Position numbers and translations under genes: made by a program. Positions 10,284-20,213 of a DNA stretch of 33,862 bases are shown in pieces. Each line of letters begins with the position of its first letter. Position 1 is the first letter of the stretch. Location: assembly GCA_024196135.1 (NCBI GenBank), contig JAMQCK010000249.1:1-33862 (forward strand). The letters run 5' to 3'. The notes under the pieces were generated by a model, which saw only the letters and a list, made by a program, of their open reading frames with translations, was not told where the DNA came from and made no database searches. Source of the stretch: Pleurotus ostreatus/Saccharomyces cerevisiae fusant (taxonomy: Eukaryota; Opisthokonta).

Positions 10284-11702
10284 ATGTTTACCCGACCTAT
10301 CATCCGCATTCCTCACCTCTACAAGGGCTTCCGGGGTATGGCGACGCACGCGTCGACCATCCCTGGTGTCCTTCACCTCAAGTCCGGGCAATCGTTCACT
10401 GGACGGTCTTTCGGCGCCCCGAAAAGCATTTTCGCTGAGACTGTGTTCTCAACGTCTATTACCTCATGTACGTGCCCATACGTCCGAGTATACACACCAG
10501 CTGACCGTCATTTAGACACCGAATCCATGACCGACCCTTCATACCGCGGCCAAATTCTGGTCTTCACTACTCCCCTCATCGGCAATTACGGCGTCCCTGC
10601 GAATGAGGCACCTTGCGACTCCCGCGACGTTGGGGTCGTTCTGGAGTCGAAGGGCATCCAATGCGCAGGTGTCATCGTCGCTGACGTCGCCGACCGCTAC
10701 TCCCACCACTCCGCCGTCGAGTCAATTGCATCCTGGTGCCAGCGTCATGGGGTCCCTGGCATCAGCGGCATTGACACCCGCGCTGTCACCACCCTCCTTC
10801 GTGACCAGGGTACCACCCTGGGTCGCATGGCCATTGGCGCCGACGCAGCCCTCGCACCTCCCGCCGCAGAAGAGTATTGGGACCCCACGGGCGAGAACCT
10901 CGTCGACCAGGTGTCCACCAAGGAGCCCTACGTCCTGAACCCCGCCGGCGACGTCAGCATCGCTGTCCTCGACTTTGGCGCCAAGGCCAACATCCTGCGC
11001 TCGCTCGTGCGCCGCGGCGCGAAGGTCACCGTTCTGCCCTGGAACTATGACTTCAACGCCGTGCGCGACAAGTATGACGGCCTCTTCCTCTCCAACGGGC
11101 CCGGTGACCCCGCGCACTGCATGGATGCCGCGCTCAACCTGCGCAAGACGATGGCCGAGTGGGACAAGCCCGTCTTCGGTATCTGCATGGGCCACCAGAT
11201 CATCGGTATGGCTGCCGGCCTCGACGCCTACCGCATGACCTTTGGCAACCGTGGCCACAACCAGCCTGTGCTCGCGCTCGCGTCCTCGGGCTCCATCCAG
11301 GCCGGCCGCGTCTACGTGACGAGCCAGAACCACCAGTACGCGCTCAAGCTGCAGGATCCGTTCCCGGGTGGCTGGGAGCCGTTCTTCATCAACTGCAACG
11401 ACTCGTCGGTGGAGGGCATCAAGTCGACCGCTGACTCGGGTCGCAAGGTGTGGGGCGTGCAATTCCACCCTGAGAGCGCTGGTGGACCGTTGGACACTAT
11501 CGAGGTACGTCTTCTTCGTGACTAGTTGTGGACTTGTATGTTGATCGTCCTTCAGATGTTCACCGACTTCGTCACCGAGTGCCGCGCGCACAAGCTATCT
11601 ATCCCCGCTGCCAAGGGTCGCGCGCCTATGGCTGACCGGACCAACGTCGACCTCCCTCGGGATCTCCCCAAGGAGGCGACCCCGCAAGCCGCGCACGCAT
11701 AA
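10284..11702 (+). CDS. CPA1: Carbamoyl-phosphate synthase, arginine-specific, small (glutaminase) subunit
   Basis: This subunit hydrolyses glutamine and passes ammonia to the large subunit, which makes carbamoyl phosphate for arginine synthesis. Exons are 10284-10467, 10516-11504 and 11556-11702, giving 439 residues. An Arg/aromatic-rich N-terminus without acidic residues (MFTRPIIRIPHLYKGFRG) fits mitochondrial import. The small-subunit N domain is complete (SMTDPSYRGQ, LIGNYGVP, IDTRAVTTLLRDQGTTLG). The class I glutamine amidotransferase domain has LSNGPGDP, the nucleophile Cys in FGICMGHQIIGMAAG, FGNRGHNQPV, and the His and Glu of GVQFHPESAGGP. The first intron (48 nt, 10468-10515) is open in frame. 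The length matches fungal homologues. The first ATG that restores the targeting peptide is at 10284; the upstream frame has only a GTG. Confidence 0.95.
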
Positions 11703-12117
11703 TGTTTTGTCTTTCTGTTTATCTTGTGGATGGGATGTATCGTAACTGAAATGTAATATAAATCTAGGCGTAGGAAATAGACTATACTCGTAGGGCTGCA
11801 AACATAGATTCTTCATATTCACGGACGATATCATAGGAGTACCCTCCCGGGGACAAAAAGTCGAACATGTTGACACGTGCTTCGGATCAAACGTCTAATC
11901 AGGCAAGCTTTATCTCGACCACCTTCGCACGCTCCTCATCTCCTATCATTTCCATGTCCCGCGCACTGGTCGACTCGAACGGAGTTCTGTGCTCGTCCAG
12001 AAGACTCTCTCCAGCAATGAACCTTTCGGCATCGACGCCAGTATGATCCTGAGTATGATGCTCTGACCATGGCTTACGGTCAACATGACGTCAAGTCCCC
12101 TCCATCCGATGGACCTG
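11703..12117. other. Intergenic: CPA1 3' UTR and upstream region of the PMI-like gene
   Basis: An AT-rich stretch at 11740-11765 is a likely polyadenylation region. Several short ATG-started frames lie between 11950 and 12070. One of them (ATG at 12069, good Kozak context) is in frame with the PMI-like gene and would add 44 residues, but a TATA-like sequence downstream of it argues against its use. Confidence 0.4.
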
Positions 12118-12126
12118 CTTATAAGC
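12118..12126 (+). promoter_or_regulatory. TATA-like box of the PMI-like gene
   Basis: CTTATAAGC lies 75-83 nt upstream of the ATG at 12201. It supports choosing 12201 rather than the in-frame ATG at 12069, which would lie upstream of the promoter element. Confidence 0.4.
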
Positions 12127-12200
12127 GCCTGAGCCATAGGCCAGCGTCGTCTACATCCACCGACTCTGTCTACATCACCCACGAGCTCTACGCCAAAATC

Positions 12201-13667
12201 ATGTCTGCTATCCACCCAAACCAAGATCATCGCCCTATGGTCCGCTTGGCATGCCAGGTGCAGCCGTACTCGTACGGCAAGAAAGGCTCGAAGAGTCTCG
12301 CCGCGAGATACGCGCTCGCGACGCCGGAGAATGACTTCAAGCTCGACGAGGACCAGGAGTATGGAGAGGTATTTGTCTCTACCCTTCGAGGTTGGATAAT
12401 CGTGCTGAATATTCAATCCAGATCTGGATGGGTGACCACCCCAACGGTCCCTCAAAGTCTGCCGCAACCGGCGTCGAGCTCGCGACCCTAATCCAACAAC
12501 ACCCCCACGAATTCCTCAGCGCAAAAGTCGCGCAAAAGTACCCCAACCCAACCAACGGCAAGCCGCAGCTCCCCTTCCTCTTTAAGGTCCTCTCCTTCGA
12601 CAAAGCGCTCCCCTTGCAAGCGCACCCGGACAAGAAGCTCGCGGCGCAGCTCTACAAGGACGAGGAGAAGAAGCAGGGCGGCGAGCACGAGAAGTTTGTC
12701 GACACGAACCACAAGCCGGAGGTCGCGGTCGCGCTGTCGGAGACGTTCGAGGCGTTCGTGGGGTTTAGGCCGGCGGAGGAGATTGTGCAGTTCTTGCGCG
12801 ACGTGCCGGAGCTGCGCGAGTTGGTCGGATCGGACGTGTCGTCGTCGCCCGAGCTCGATAGGGAGTTGAAGGAGACGTTTGGCCGCATCTTCGACGCTAA
12901 TACTGCGACCGCGCAACGGCTTACGAAGTCGCTGGTGGCGCGCGTGGAGAAGGAGGGTGACGCCGCGCTAGGCGAGATTGGGAAGAAGGAGGGCCTCGCG
13001 CGCGTGGTAGGGAAGGTGCTCGCGCAGTATCCGAATCCGTCAACGGCCGACCAGAAGAGCATGTTCGCCGCGATCTTCTTTATGAACTTCGTCGTCGCCA
13101 AGCGCGGTGAGGGTATCGCCGTACCTGCGGACTGCATACACGCGTACTTGGAAGGCGACTGCATCGAGGTATGCTGATTCGATGGCGGCTAGTCTTCCGC
13201 GCTTACGCTCGCCGCAGTGCATGGCGACCTCCGACAACATGATCTCGTGCGGGTGGCAGGGCGCGATGGGCCCGCCAGACGACGCTAGCCTCTTCGTCAA
13301 AATGCTCCTTCATAACCCTGGTCCATCGCGCCACCTCGCGCTGCCCACGACGACCGTCTCCGCGCCGAAGGCTCGATCGGGAAAGTACACGACGGAGTAC
13401 GGCATCGACAAGTTCATGGAGGAATTTGCAATCTTGCGTGTGGACCTCCCTGGGGACGCAAAGGAGACCCTCCGACTCGCTGGCCCGGCGATCTACATCG
13501 TGACGCGCGCGGACCAGGGCGTGGAGTTCAGCATCGATGCTGACGAGCAGCGTGCGACGTTGAAGGAAGGCGAGGTGATCTTCGTGAAGCCGGACAACGA
13601 CTTGACGATTACGAGCGTGCGCGGCGGTGGGCAGGTCGAAGTGTTCGGTGCATATTGCGAGGTCTAA
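12201..13667 (+). CDS. Type I phosphomannose isomerase family protein with altered active site
   Basis: Type I phosphomannose isomerases are zinc cupins that interconvert fructose-6-P and mannose-6-P for glycosylation and wall mannan. Exons are 12201-12368, 12422-13168 and 13218-13667, giving 454 residues; the ATG at 12237 would give 442. The zinc ligands are present: Gln and His in LPLQAHPDKKLA, Glu in NHKPEVAVAL, and His in CIHAYLEGDCIECMATSDN. After SDN the usual VIRAGLTPK, holding the catalytic Arg and nearby Lys, is replaced by MISCGWQGAMGPPDD. The usual YDWG/YAWG near the N-terminus is YSYGKKGSKS. The cupin C-terminus (LKEGEVIFVKPDND, GGGQVEVFGAYCEV) is complete. Family membership is clear. 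Activity is doubtful, and a second conventional PMI gene probably exists elsewhere in the genome. Confidence 0.82.
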
Positions 13668-13878
13668 AAGTACAATGGAACTCGTGCGTTGTGTCCCCGT
13701 GTATGATTAAGTTCGAGGGATACAATAGTTGTACATGTGTGTACGACGGATCGATACTTAGATTTGGTGGACGTGCGTGAAGTCCAAGTTTGACCTTTAC
13801 CAAAGCTGGGCGAACTAATCAAGCCGTGACGTGAATATGCCTGGTGCTCGCAGCGAATGCCGGTCGACCATCAGCATT

Positions 13879-15346
13879 CTATTCAGGTCGTGGATGCGAT
13901 TGCGCGCGCTCGCTCCATCTCATTTTCACCTGGAAGGTACGTGCACTGTGCATGCTGGGAGATCCTCCACGGCTGCCAGTAGCAAGCTGCTCCTGGGAGA
14001 CGTCGTCCGCTGTGTCGTCGTCCCTTGACCGCAGTTCGTGCGTCGCCGCTGGGCGATCCGCAAATTCCATGGCCTGCGAAACTTGCGCGCTGAGCAGGCT
14101 TTGGGTCGTTTGGCCCTGCAGGGAGACGAACAAAACACAGGTAGGGTAGATTCCCTGGGCGCGCGCCGTCATTTGGAGGGGATCGTACGGAGACAAACGA
14201 CGTACGGCAATGTTATGAATGGCGTTTCCCAGGGGGACGCTGATGGAAAAGCTATTCGATCTTGCTGTCGCGAAAGTAATGCAGTCGCAGACCTGCCGCT
14301 CGTCAAATTTATGAGTGCGCTCAGAAATTGAAAACGCACCCAAAAGAGGCAGTAAACAAGACCTGACTCCAAGAGGACCATGAGGACTTTTTCCGCCTGA
14401 GATCGCTGCCTGAAGACTCCGAGGGAGCCTTTGATTTCTCGGCGGTAATACCTGGGTTTGCATGTTCAGTGTTTCCGAAGGAAGGCGGGGAATGCTTCAC
14501 TGACCAGACCTTGATGCCAATCAAGGAAGTCGCCACGATGTTGGTGAACAGGAGGGGAATAAGCATGGTGATGTACTGGGATACGCTCTCGAAGCTGTGT
14601 GCGGACGGCGAGTTCGGCCAGAAGGCCCAAACGCATTCGGTGATGCTCCCACCTACGTGTGGAACGCTCAGCGAAGGAGGCGAGAAATTTGTGACACCTC
14701 ACCTATGCTTCCGCACATGCATGCTAACAGTATGGCCTTGGCAAAGCGATGTTCTTGCCAAAGGCACCAAGCCCGCCAGACGAGGACCGCATCACACATC
14801 ACGTACTGAAATGAGTTCAGAAATGTCTGCAATGTGCTGTGAACAAGGGTACGCACGTTCGAGCGGCGGGCGACCGCTATTAGTACTTCCAGACGATCTA
14901 AGAGCCCATTGACGTCGTGCTCCGAAGCACCAAGTGCGGACGGAAGCTCGACCAAGTAGAATGCCGCGTTGGCAAAGACAGCGATGGTGGAAGAGAAGAA
15001 GAGCCCCAGAATCGCCACTAGCGTAAAGCGTCGTTGGCTCTGCCGATGCCTTAGCACCGGTCAATATTGTGATGCACGCGAATATATCTGGCCTACGCGA
15101 GGATAGAAGCGGCCGCAATGAATAGTGCCAGTTGTGCTCCTGCCAGATCGTCTTAGTAGAAGATAAAGAGAGGGAAGAAGATGGCCACGTACCATATAGC
15201 ACAAAGTCGACGCCGATATCCGTCATGATGACTTGCCATACATATATGTCGTATGCTGCCAAGGGCCCATACTCTGAGTCCTCAATAGCTTTCATCTGGT
15301 CTTTTGGAAGGAAGACCGGGGAAGGAGGAAGGTCTACAAGTGCCAT
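13879..15346 (-). CDS. Basidiomycete multi-pass (about 7 TM) membrane protein of unknown function
   Basis: This belongs to a large family common in mushroom genomes, with no known biochemical role. From the ATG at 15346, exon 1 gives MALVDLPPSPVFLPKD, then a first hydrophobic segment (VIMTDIGVDFVLYG) and a GTACGT donor. Later exons contain FTLVAILGLFFSSTIAVFANA, FQYVMCDAVLVWRAWCLWQE (the family's most recognisable motif), ITMLIPLLFTNIVATSLIGI, VLMVLLESGLVYCLFW and IYPTCVLFVSLQG. The cytoplasmic tail is polar and ends near 13879. Roughly six or seven exons are needed; the junctions between 14930 and 15200 are not fully resolved. It converges with the PMI-like gene 211 nt away. Confidence 0.72.
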
Positions 15347-15805
15347 CTCGCGAGTCCAAAGGACTATATATGACCATGAGCGCCAGATCTCAAGCTCGGA
15401 GCAGCTGGACTGCCGTTGTATTCATAGTTCTGATGACGCTCCGGCCTTGCAAGAGCGTGTCCGTATCTTCTCGCGGACAGGTCAATCAAGATGTGTCCAC
15501 CGCATATGTGATATCAGCGTGAAACTGGGACGTGGCGTACATGGTGGATGCTCTAGAATAGAGGCTTCATATCTCGAGTTGGCGATCGCAGTGCGAGTGC
15601 TCCATTGTGCCCCTCGAGAGCAGTGGCCCGCTACAGTTGATCGTTATAGCCAGGGACAGGTCGATTGCGCGAGCCCCACTAACGATGAAGGTAGGGAGGG
15701 AAAAGGACAACCACGTGCGCGGCTCGCGCGTTAGTCGTGACGACGCGTGACAGAACCTTGAACTGGTACTCGTATCTGACTTTGAGCACTGAGAGTGGTG
15801 GTAGC

Positions 15806-15874
15806 GACTTGACGATCGCGGGTGTACGCGGCGGTGGTCATGTAGAGGTCTTCGGTGCATACTGCGAAGTATAA
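15806..15874 (+). pseudogene. Remnant of a second PMI-like gene, last 22 codons and stop
   Basis: Translation from 15806 gives DLTIAGVRGGGHVEVFGAYC followed by EV and a stop. The intact gene ends DLTITSVRGGGQVEVFGAYC, EV and a stop, so 19 of 22 residues are identical. DNA similarity does not extend clearly upstream. It is a fragment, not a gene. Confidence 0.75.
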
Positions 15875-15924
15875 GATTTACTAAACAGCGCACAATGTAG
15901 CTCTATAGATAATGCACTAAACCC

Positions 15925-15973
15925 TGTGAAGAAGAGAGGGGGAAGGAGGAAGATCTAGAGGGCCACGCGAGCC
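15925..15973 (-). pseudogene. Remnant of a second copy of the 7-TM gene, 5' end
   Basis: On the minus strand this segment aligns with the start of the 15346 gene. CTCGCG(AGA)TGGCACT in the intact copy corresponds to CTCGCGTGGCCCT here, followed in both by TAGAYCTTCCTCCTTCCCC. A 3-nt loss destroys the ATG, and a 1-nt loss shifts the frame. It lies just beyond the PMI-like remnant in the order and orientation expected of a second PMI-like/7-TM unit. Confidence 0.55.
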
Positions 15974-16235
15974 GATGATCGGAAAGTGCCGATGGAACCA
16001 AATGTGAGTACACTCCACTTCGATCCTGACTCTGACCACGGTCAGCGGCGTTGGCGGCGAACATGGGAGCAGAGTTATCGGCTTCGAAAGCGAGTGACTG
16101 TGCATACGACATACTGACTTCACAGTCACAGGAGCTTCTTACGCCAGTGGACGACTGCACGCACCATCGAAGTCGCCGAGTGACAGCGGCTTCCCATGTT
16201 CCCTCAAGATAGTATGGCGAGAGCTTTCTGCTGTA

Positions 16236-16261
16236 TCAGGGGGGGGAAGGCCGCAAGCGGC
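16236..16261 (-). repeat. Helitron 3'-terminal hairpin and C-rich tail
   Basis: On the minus strand GCCGC-TT-GCGGC (16261-16250) forms a perfect stem. It is followed by CTTCCCCCCC and CTGA, then T in the flank. A hairpin about 10 nt from a CTRR end is the classical rolling-circle terminator structure. Confidence 0.7.
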
Positions 16262-16265
16262 GGGG

Positions 16266-16277
16266 TGCCGAACCTTT
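16266..16277 (+). repeat. Left (3') inverted repeat of the Helitron
   Basis: TGCCGAACCTTT, an exact inverted copy of 32593-32604. It lies inside the hairpin, as the 3' asymmetric inverted repeat does in Helitron2 elements. Confidence 0.7.
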
Positions 16278-16391
16278 CAAGGGAGGGGGTACTAGATAAT
16301 TCAAGAAAGTGATACTACATGGTACATAGAACAAAACGAAGCAGAAAAACAAGCCATTGTCAATGTAGCGACCACGCTCTGGCCCCAAAAA

Positions 16392-18191
16392 TCACATCCC
16401 CCCGTCTGAAACGTCGTCGTCGAAAGCGGGGATTGGGTCCCAAGGTGCGAGGAGGCGACCTTGCTGGACCCCAATCCAGTGATCCTCTGTGAGGGGCCCG
16501 AACATAGGTGGATCATCGTCGACCTCAGCGACGGATGCGGTCGCGGGAGCAATCATAGCGCTTGTCGAGGGGACAGGGCCGACGTGATTGCCGTCGGTAG
16601 GGACTGAGTCGACCTGCATGGCGTGGACAGCAGACGACGCACTGTTCGATTCGTGACCGACGTCGTCGACGTGCATGCTCTCACCAGGCAAGTTGACGTT
16701 GGGGGCGAGGCCGGTAGGCGACGTCGCGCCGGGGGAGGGAAGAACGGGCGAGGACGCGCGGGCGGTAGGAGGGGGCGCGTTGAGAGATGCAGCGGGTGCG
16801 TCCACAATGGGAGAGGGCACGCGACCGGTAGGAGAGGGAGCATCGACGACGGGAGAGGGCGCACGACCAGCAGGAGACGGCGCGGGAAGGGAGGGAGTGG
16901 GCGCGTCGCCGATGGCCGAGGACGCAGGGGGGGTGGGACGGTTGGGAGGAGTCCCACGCTCATTCTACAGAAGTCGATGTAAGCAAGAAGATCGGAAAAC
17001 GTCGGAGTGCGAGACTTACCTCTGGCCGCATGTTGCCGTGTATATCTACAAGCCAGTGAGACCCATCGCCTACAGGCGGAGTGGGGGACGCGCGCGGCCG
17101 GCGGATGAAGCCCAAGTCTTCGTTGATAGTGGTCCATGAAGGAAGGCGGGGGGAGGCGTCGTCCTCAGAGAGCGCGGAGGGCGACGGTGAAGGGGGCTTC
17201 TGTACAAGCCAGTTCTAGCACATTATTTGTCAGTCCATAGCATGTAAGAAGTTAAGTAGATGCAAACCTTGCGGAGGGGAGGGACAGCAACGTAGTCGAG
17301 GACGAGCGCGCCAGGTGTAGTACGCGGGGGGGCTTGGACTTTTCGGGTGGTTGTGTTCGTCGAAGTGCCGCGCTTCCTTTGCTGTGCGGCACGTCTTGCC
17401 GCCTCGGACAGCTCATCCCTGTCGAGGGGGCGGATGTCGGGTGATTGGTACGAGGGGGGAAGCGCGTTTTGGGCCTTTAAATCAGCAATGAGGTCCTCCG
17501 AGGTGGTGTGATCGTCGAACGTGAGGCGATCCTGTACGGCTGTGTTAGAAAAGGTCGTTACAATTGTATGGTACTTACAAGGTCCTCGAGCAGCTTGTGG
17601 ACGTGGCGGCGCTTCTGTTTAGCGCTATTACCCGAGCAGGGGCGCGGACCATCGATGCCGGACGTCAGCGTAGGGAGGCCACCGACGACGTACCAGGGGT
17701 TGGCCGTTTTCTCGTCCTGTGGTTGATCAGAAGAGGGTAAAATATAATATCAGATAACTTACCGGACGCTCTAGTTCGACGGCAGGCGTCACTTTGCGCT
17801 CCCTCCGTCGCGCCAAGGACATGATGTCGGAGAAGAAGTATGTGATTCGAACGATGTCGGTCGGAGGCTTAGCGTCGCTGATTGAAGCTTCGCCATACGC
17901 CTTCCAGTCAGCGACTAGAAGGTTGACATGCTGCTCCTATGAGAAAGCGTCAAGGGCTGCACAAGGACGTTGGAGGTGAGGACGTACGAGAGTCCGCGTG
18001 AGCTCGGCGATCAGCTTGTCCCTAGCATTGTTATGTCGGACGAGGGCGTCGTAGATCTGTCGGGCATCGATGGGCCGATCGGTTTCGTCCAGATGGCCTT
18101 CAAGCGCCTTCATCATCTTGTGTATGTAGTACGTGTAGTCAGGGTAGGAGATATGGGTGCGGTTGCCCGTTGGGTTGCCGTCTCTGCGCAT
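16392..18191 (-). CDS. Helitron cargo gene A: unknown protein, paralogue of gene B
   Basis: I do not recognise a named domain. Six exons fit in frame at 18191-17988, 17936-17763, 17716-17579, 17531-17268, 17214-17020 and 16964-16392, giving 515 residues. The N-terminal half is ordered and shared with gene B: PDYTYYIHKMMKALEGHLD followed by RQIYDAL, YFFSDIMSLA, NPWYVVGGLPTLTSGIDGPR and DRLTFDDHTTSEDLIADLK. The middle carries basic residues (RRAAQQRKR), a possible nuclear signal. The C-terminal third is Pro/Ala/Ser-rich with repeated PSP and PLP units (a repeat of about 14 residues built on APSPxxxxxPSPxVD), then an acidic end. It is divergent from gene B with 316 nt between starts. A structural or DNA-binding role is only a guess. 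Confidence 0.72.
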
Positions 18192-18507
18192 GGTTGACGA
18201 GGATGTTCGGTGGATGGTGAGAGATGGAGGGAAGAGAGAAGGGCATGAGGTGGCGTGCAGGACGGTGTGGCTGTGCGTCACGGTCACGCGTAGCACTCAA
18301 TGACGTCTAGTTCGGACATCAAGCGTCGCATGGGCACGAGTACATCTAGAACCGTTCGAAGAAGTGTGTACAGGCAAACGCAAAGCGACGAGGTATGCGT
18401 CGCATGGGAGGTGGTAGGCGCATGTTCGGGTGTTCCCGAGAGGTCACGAAATGTGTTACATAAGTCACATCACATACTTCTTGCCTTGAACCATCACCAG
18501 CCGCGCC
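18192..18507. promoter_or_regulatory. Divergent promoter of paralogous genes A and B
   Basis: 316 nt separate two divergent paralogous starts. A TCTAGA site lies at 18345-18350, and TCACATCACATAC lies near 18468-18480. No TATA box is evident. The designation comes from orientation. Confidence 0.45.
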
Positions 18508-20158
18508 ATGGTCAACTGTCAGCATATCAAAAGGCCCGATTTTTCATACTATATCGCCTCTATGATGAAGGAGGTAGAGAACCAGCTCGAGATTAAGTGT
18601 GAGGATGAGGATGGTCGTGTGACAGCCCGTGAGTTGTACGATGCTCTACGGCTGATACCGAAGGACGCAAGGCGGAGGCGCATTGTGAAGGCATTCCAGA
18701 CGAAGCTTGTAAGTTGTATACAAACGCTCTACTCGACGTGAAGGCTGACGACCGCAAGGTGCAATGGGCTAGCCACGCCACAGCAAAATGGGGCACCATT
18801 CCAGATGACGAAGGGAATGCGGTAGAGCTATGCGCTCCCGAGACGGCTATTGGATGCGCGTTCTTCTTCTGCGACATACTCAGCCTCGCTTTTCCTGACC
18901 ACAAGATGGCACCGTCTATAAGCGTTGGGAGACCATATGTAAGCAGATCGAGAAGGAAATAAGAAGAGAACTCATAAGTTTGTAGACGACATATAACCCA
19001 TGGTTCGCTGTAGAAGCCTTTCCTACATCTGCACAAGGGTCAGATGGGACAGACCGCGCTCGCAATCTGAAGGGTGAGTGTCTTATGTATACAATTTATC
19101 GCGAGCTGGTGCGTACAAGCAATGGCCATTGCTTCTTGCATTCTCATTGAATTATTCAGGACGACCTTCAGTTCGATGTTGAGCATGAGACGCTTGATCT
19201 CCTTATTGCGCAGCTGAAGCACGAAGGACAACTGGAGCGTGATTGGGAGGCGCCTGCCATGGGCCCCGCATCTGGACAGCGCGAGCCGAAGGGAAAGCGC
19301 ATGCGCATGAAGAAGGCGGACACCGAGTCTCCAAGCACGCGCCGTGTGTCTTCGAGGCTGGCGTCGCGGAGTGGCGTGGTATGTTATTTTCTCCATAAAC
19401 AAAGGAGCGCATTCTGATTGAGAGGCAGGGCAGTGATGTAGCTGTTCACAAGCGTGACGTTGAACGTAGCGAGGGCGAGGTTTCTCCCGGTCAGGAGACG
19501 ACGGTAGTCGAAGAAGGTGAAGGTGAGCAGGAGGGGGCTCCTTCGCCATGCACAGGAACATGCGTCGCACCGCCTGTTTCTACGTGCACGAGCGTCGTAC
19601 CTAGCATGGAGCCCGCAACGTGGGACGATTCTGTGGAGTCGGAGGCATTAGCGGTATGTGCATGTTGTCTGCCACAAAGAAACGACATGATTCTAGTTAC
19701 AGATCGACGGCGAGGAGAGCGTTGCCATTGTTGGCGTGGTGCGAACGGATGTGACAGGTTCCTGCGCTGTGAGTGGGATCTAGACGGTCTAGAATGCTGG
19801 GTGCTTACTTTACTTGTGGCCGAAGGGCCACAACATTGAGGACGAGCACTTTTTGATGGACATTGATGCAACAGGGATAGCGGCCACAGGACAGGTTGAA
19901 GTAGCCGACATCGAGATGGACGTCCTTGATCCTCGACTTCTTCACTTCCCTGCGCACTATCCCTTTCTAGATGGTGTCGCTATACCAGCCTCGGCCCTTT
20001 TCACGATGGACGTCGACATGGTTAGGTCCATTTTGCTCGGCCGACTCGTTCGTGACGACGACCTACCTTCAGACGTCATCATGTCTGATGCAGATGCGCA
20101 CGAGGTGGAGGATGAGCCAGAGTTACCGCCGCTACCATCGGATGACGAGGAGGTGTAG
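18508..20158 (+). CDS. Helitron cargo gene B: unknown protein, paralogue of gene A
   Basis: Exon 1 (18508-18708, 67 codons) and exon 2 (18759-18938) are clear; later exons begin at 18986, 19160, 19428 and about 19701. The donor near 19073 does not keep frame with the acceptor at 19159, so an extra small exon or an error is possible there. Shared blocks with gene A, in the same order, are PDFSYYIASMMKEVENQLE, RELYDAL, FFFCDILSLA, NPWFAVEAFPTSAQGSDG and DDLQFDVEHETLDLLIAQLK. A basic patch (KGKRMRMKKAD) follows. The second half is acidic (DEPELPPLPSDDEEV at the C-terminus), unlike the proline-rich tail of A. Conserved intron positions after the first block support common descent. Function is unknown. 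Confidence 0.68.
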
Positions 20159-20213
20159 GATTTAGTGTATATATTGCGATAAAAAACGGACGGTGGTGGT
20201 TCTGGATATACTA

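Larger units (their letters stand above)
15347..16235. other. Gene-poor stretch with duplication remnants, left flank of the mobile element
   Basis: No intact gene is seen. Apart from the two remnants listed separately, the frames here are short and without recognisable domains. The stretch lies directly against the predicted left end of the Helitron. Confidence 0.5.

Noticed and set aside
10722..11591. 289-codon minus-strand ORF opposite CPA1
   Set aside because: It lies antisense to the intact amidotransferase domain. Its openness follows from GC-rich third positions, and no family features are visible.
12069..12200. 44-residue N-terminal extension of the PMI-like protein from ATG 12069
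   Set aside because: The family starts close to the YSYGKKG motif, and a TATA-like box at 12118 lies downstream of this ATG, despite its good Kozak context.
15567..16160. Short minus-strand ORFs between the 7-TM gene and the Helitron
   Set aside because: No recognisable domains or splice-linked extensions. Only the two short remnants listed can be supported.
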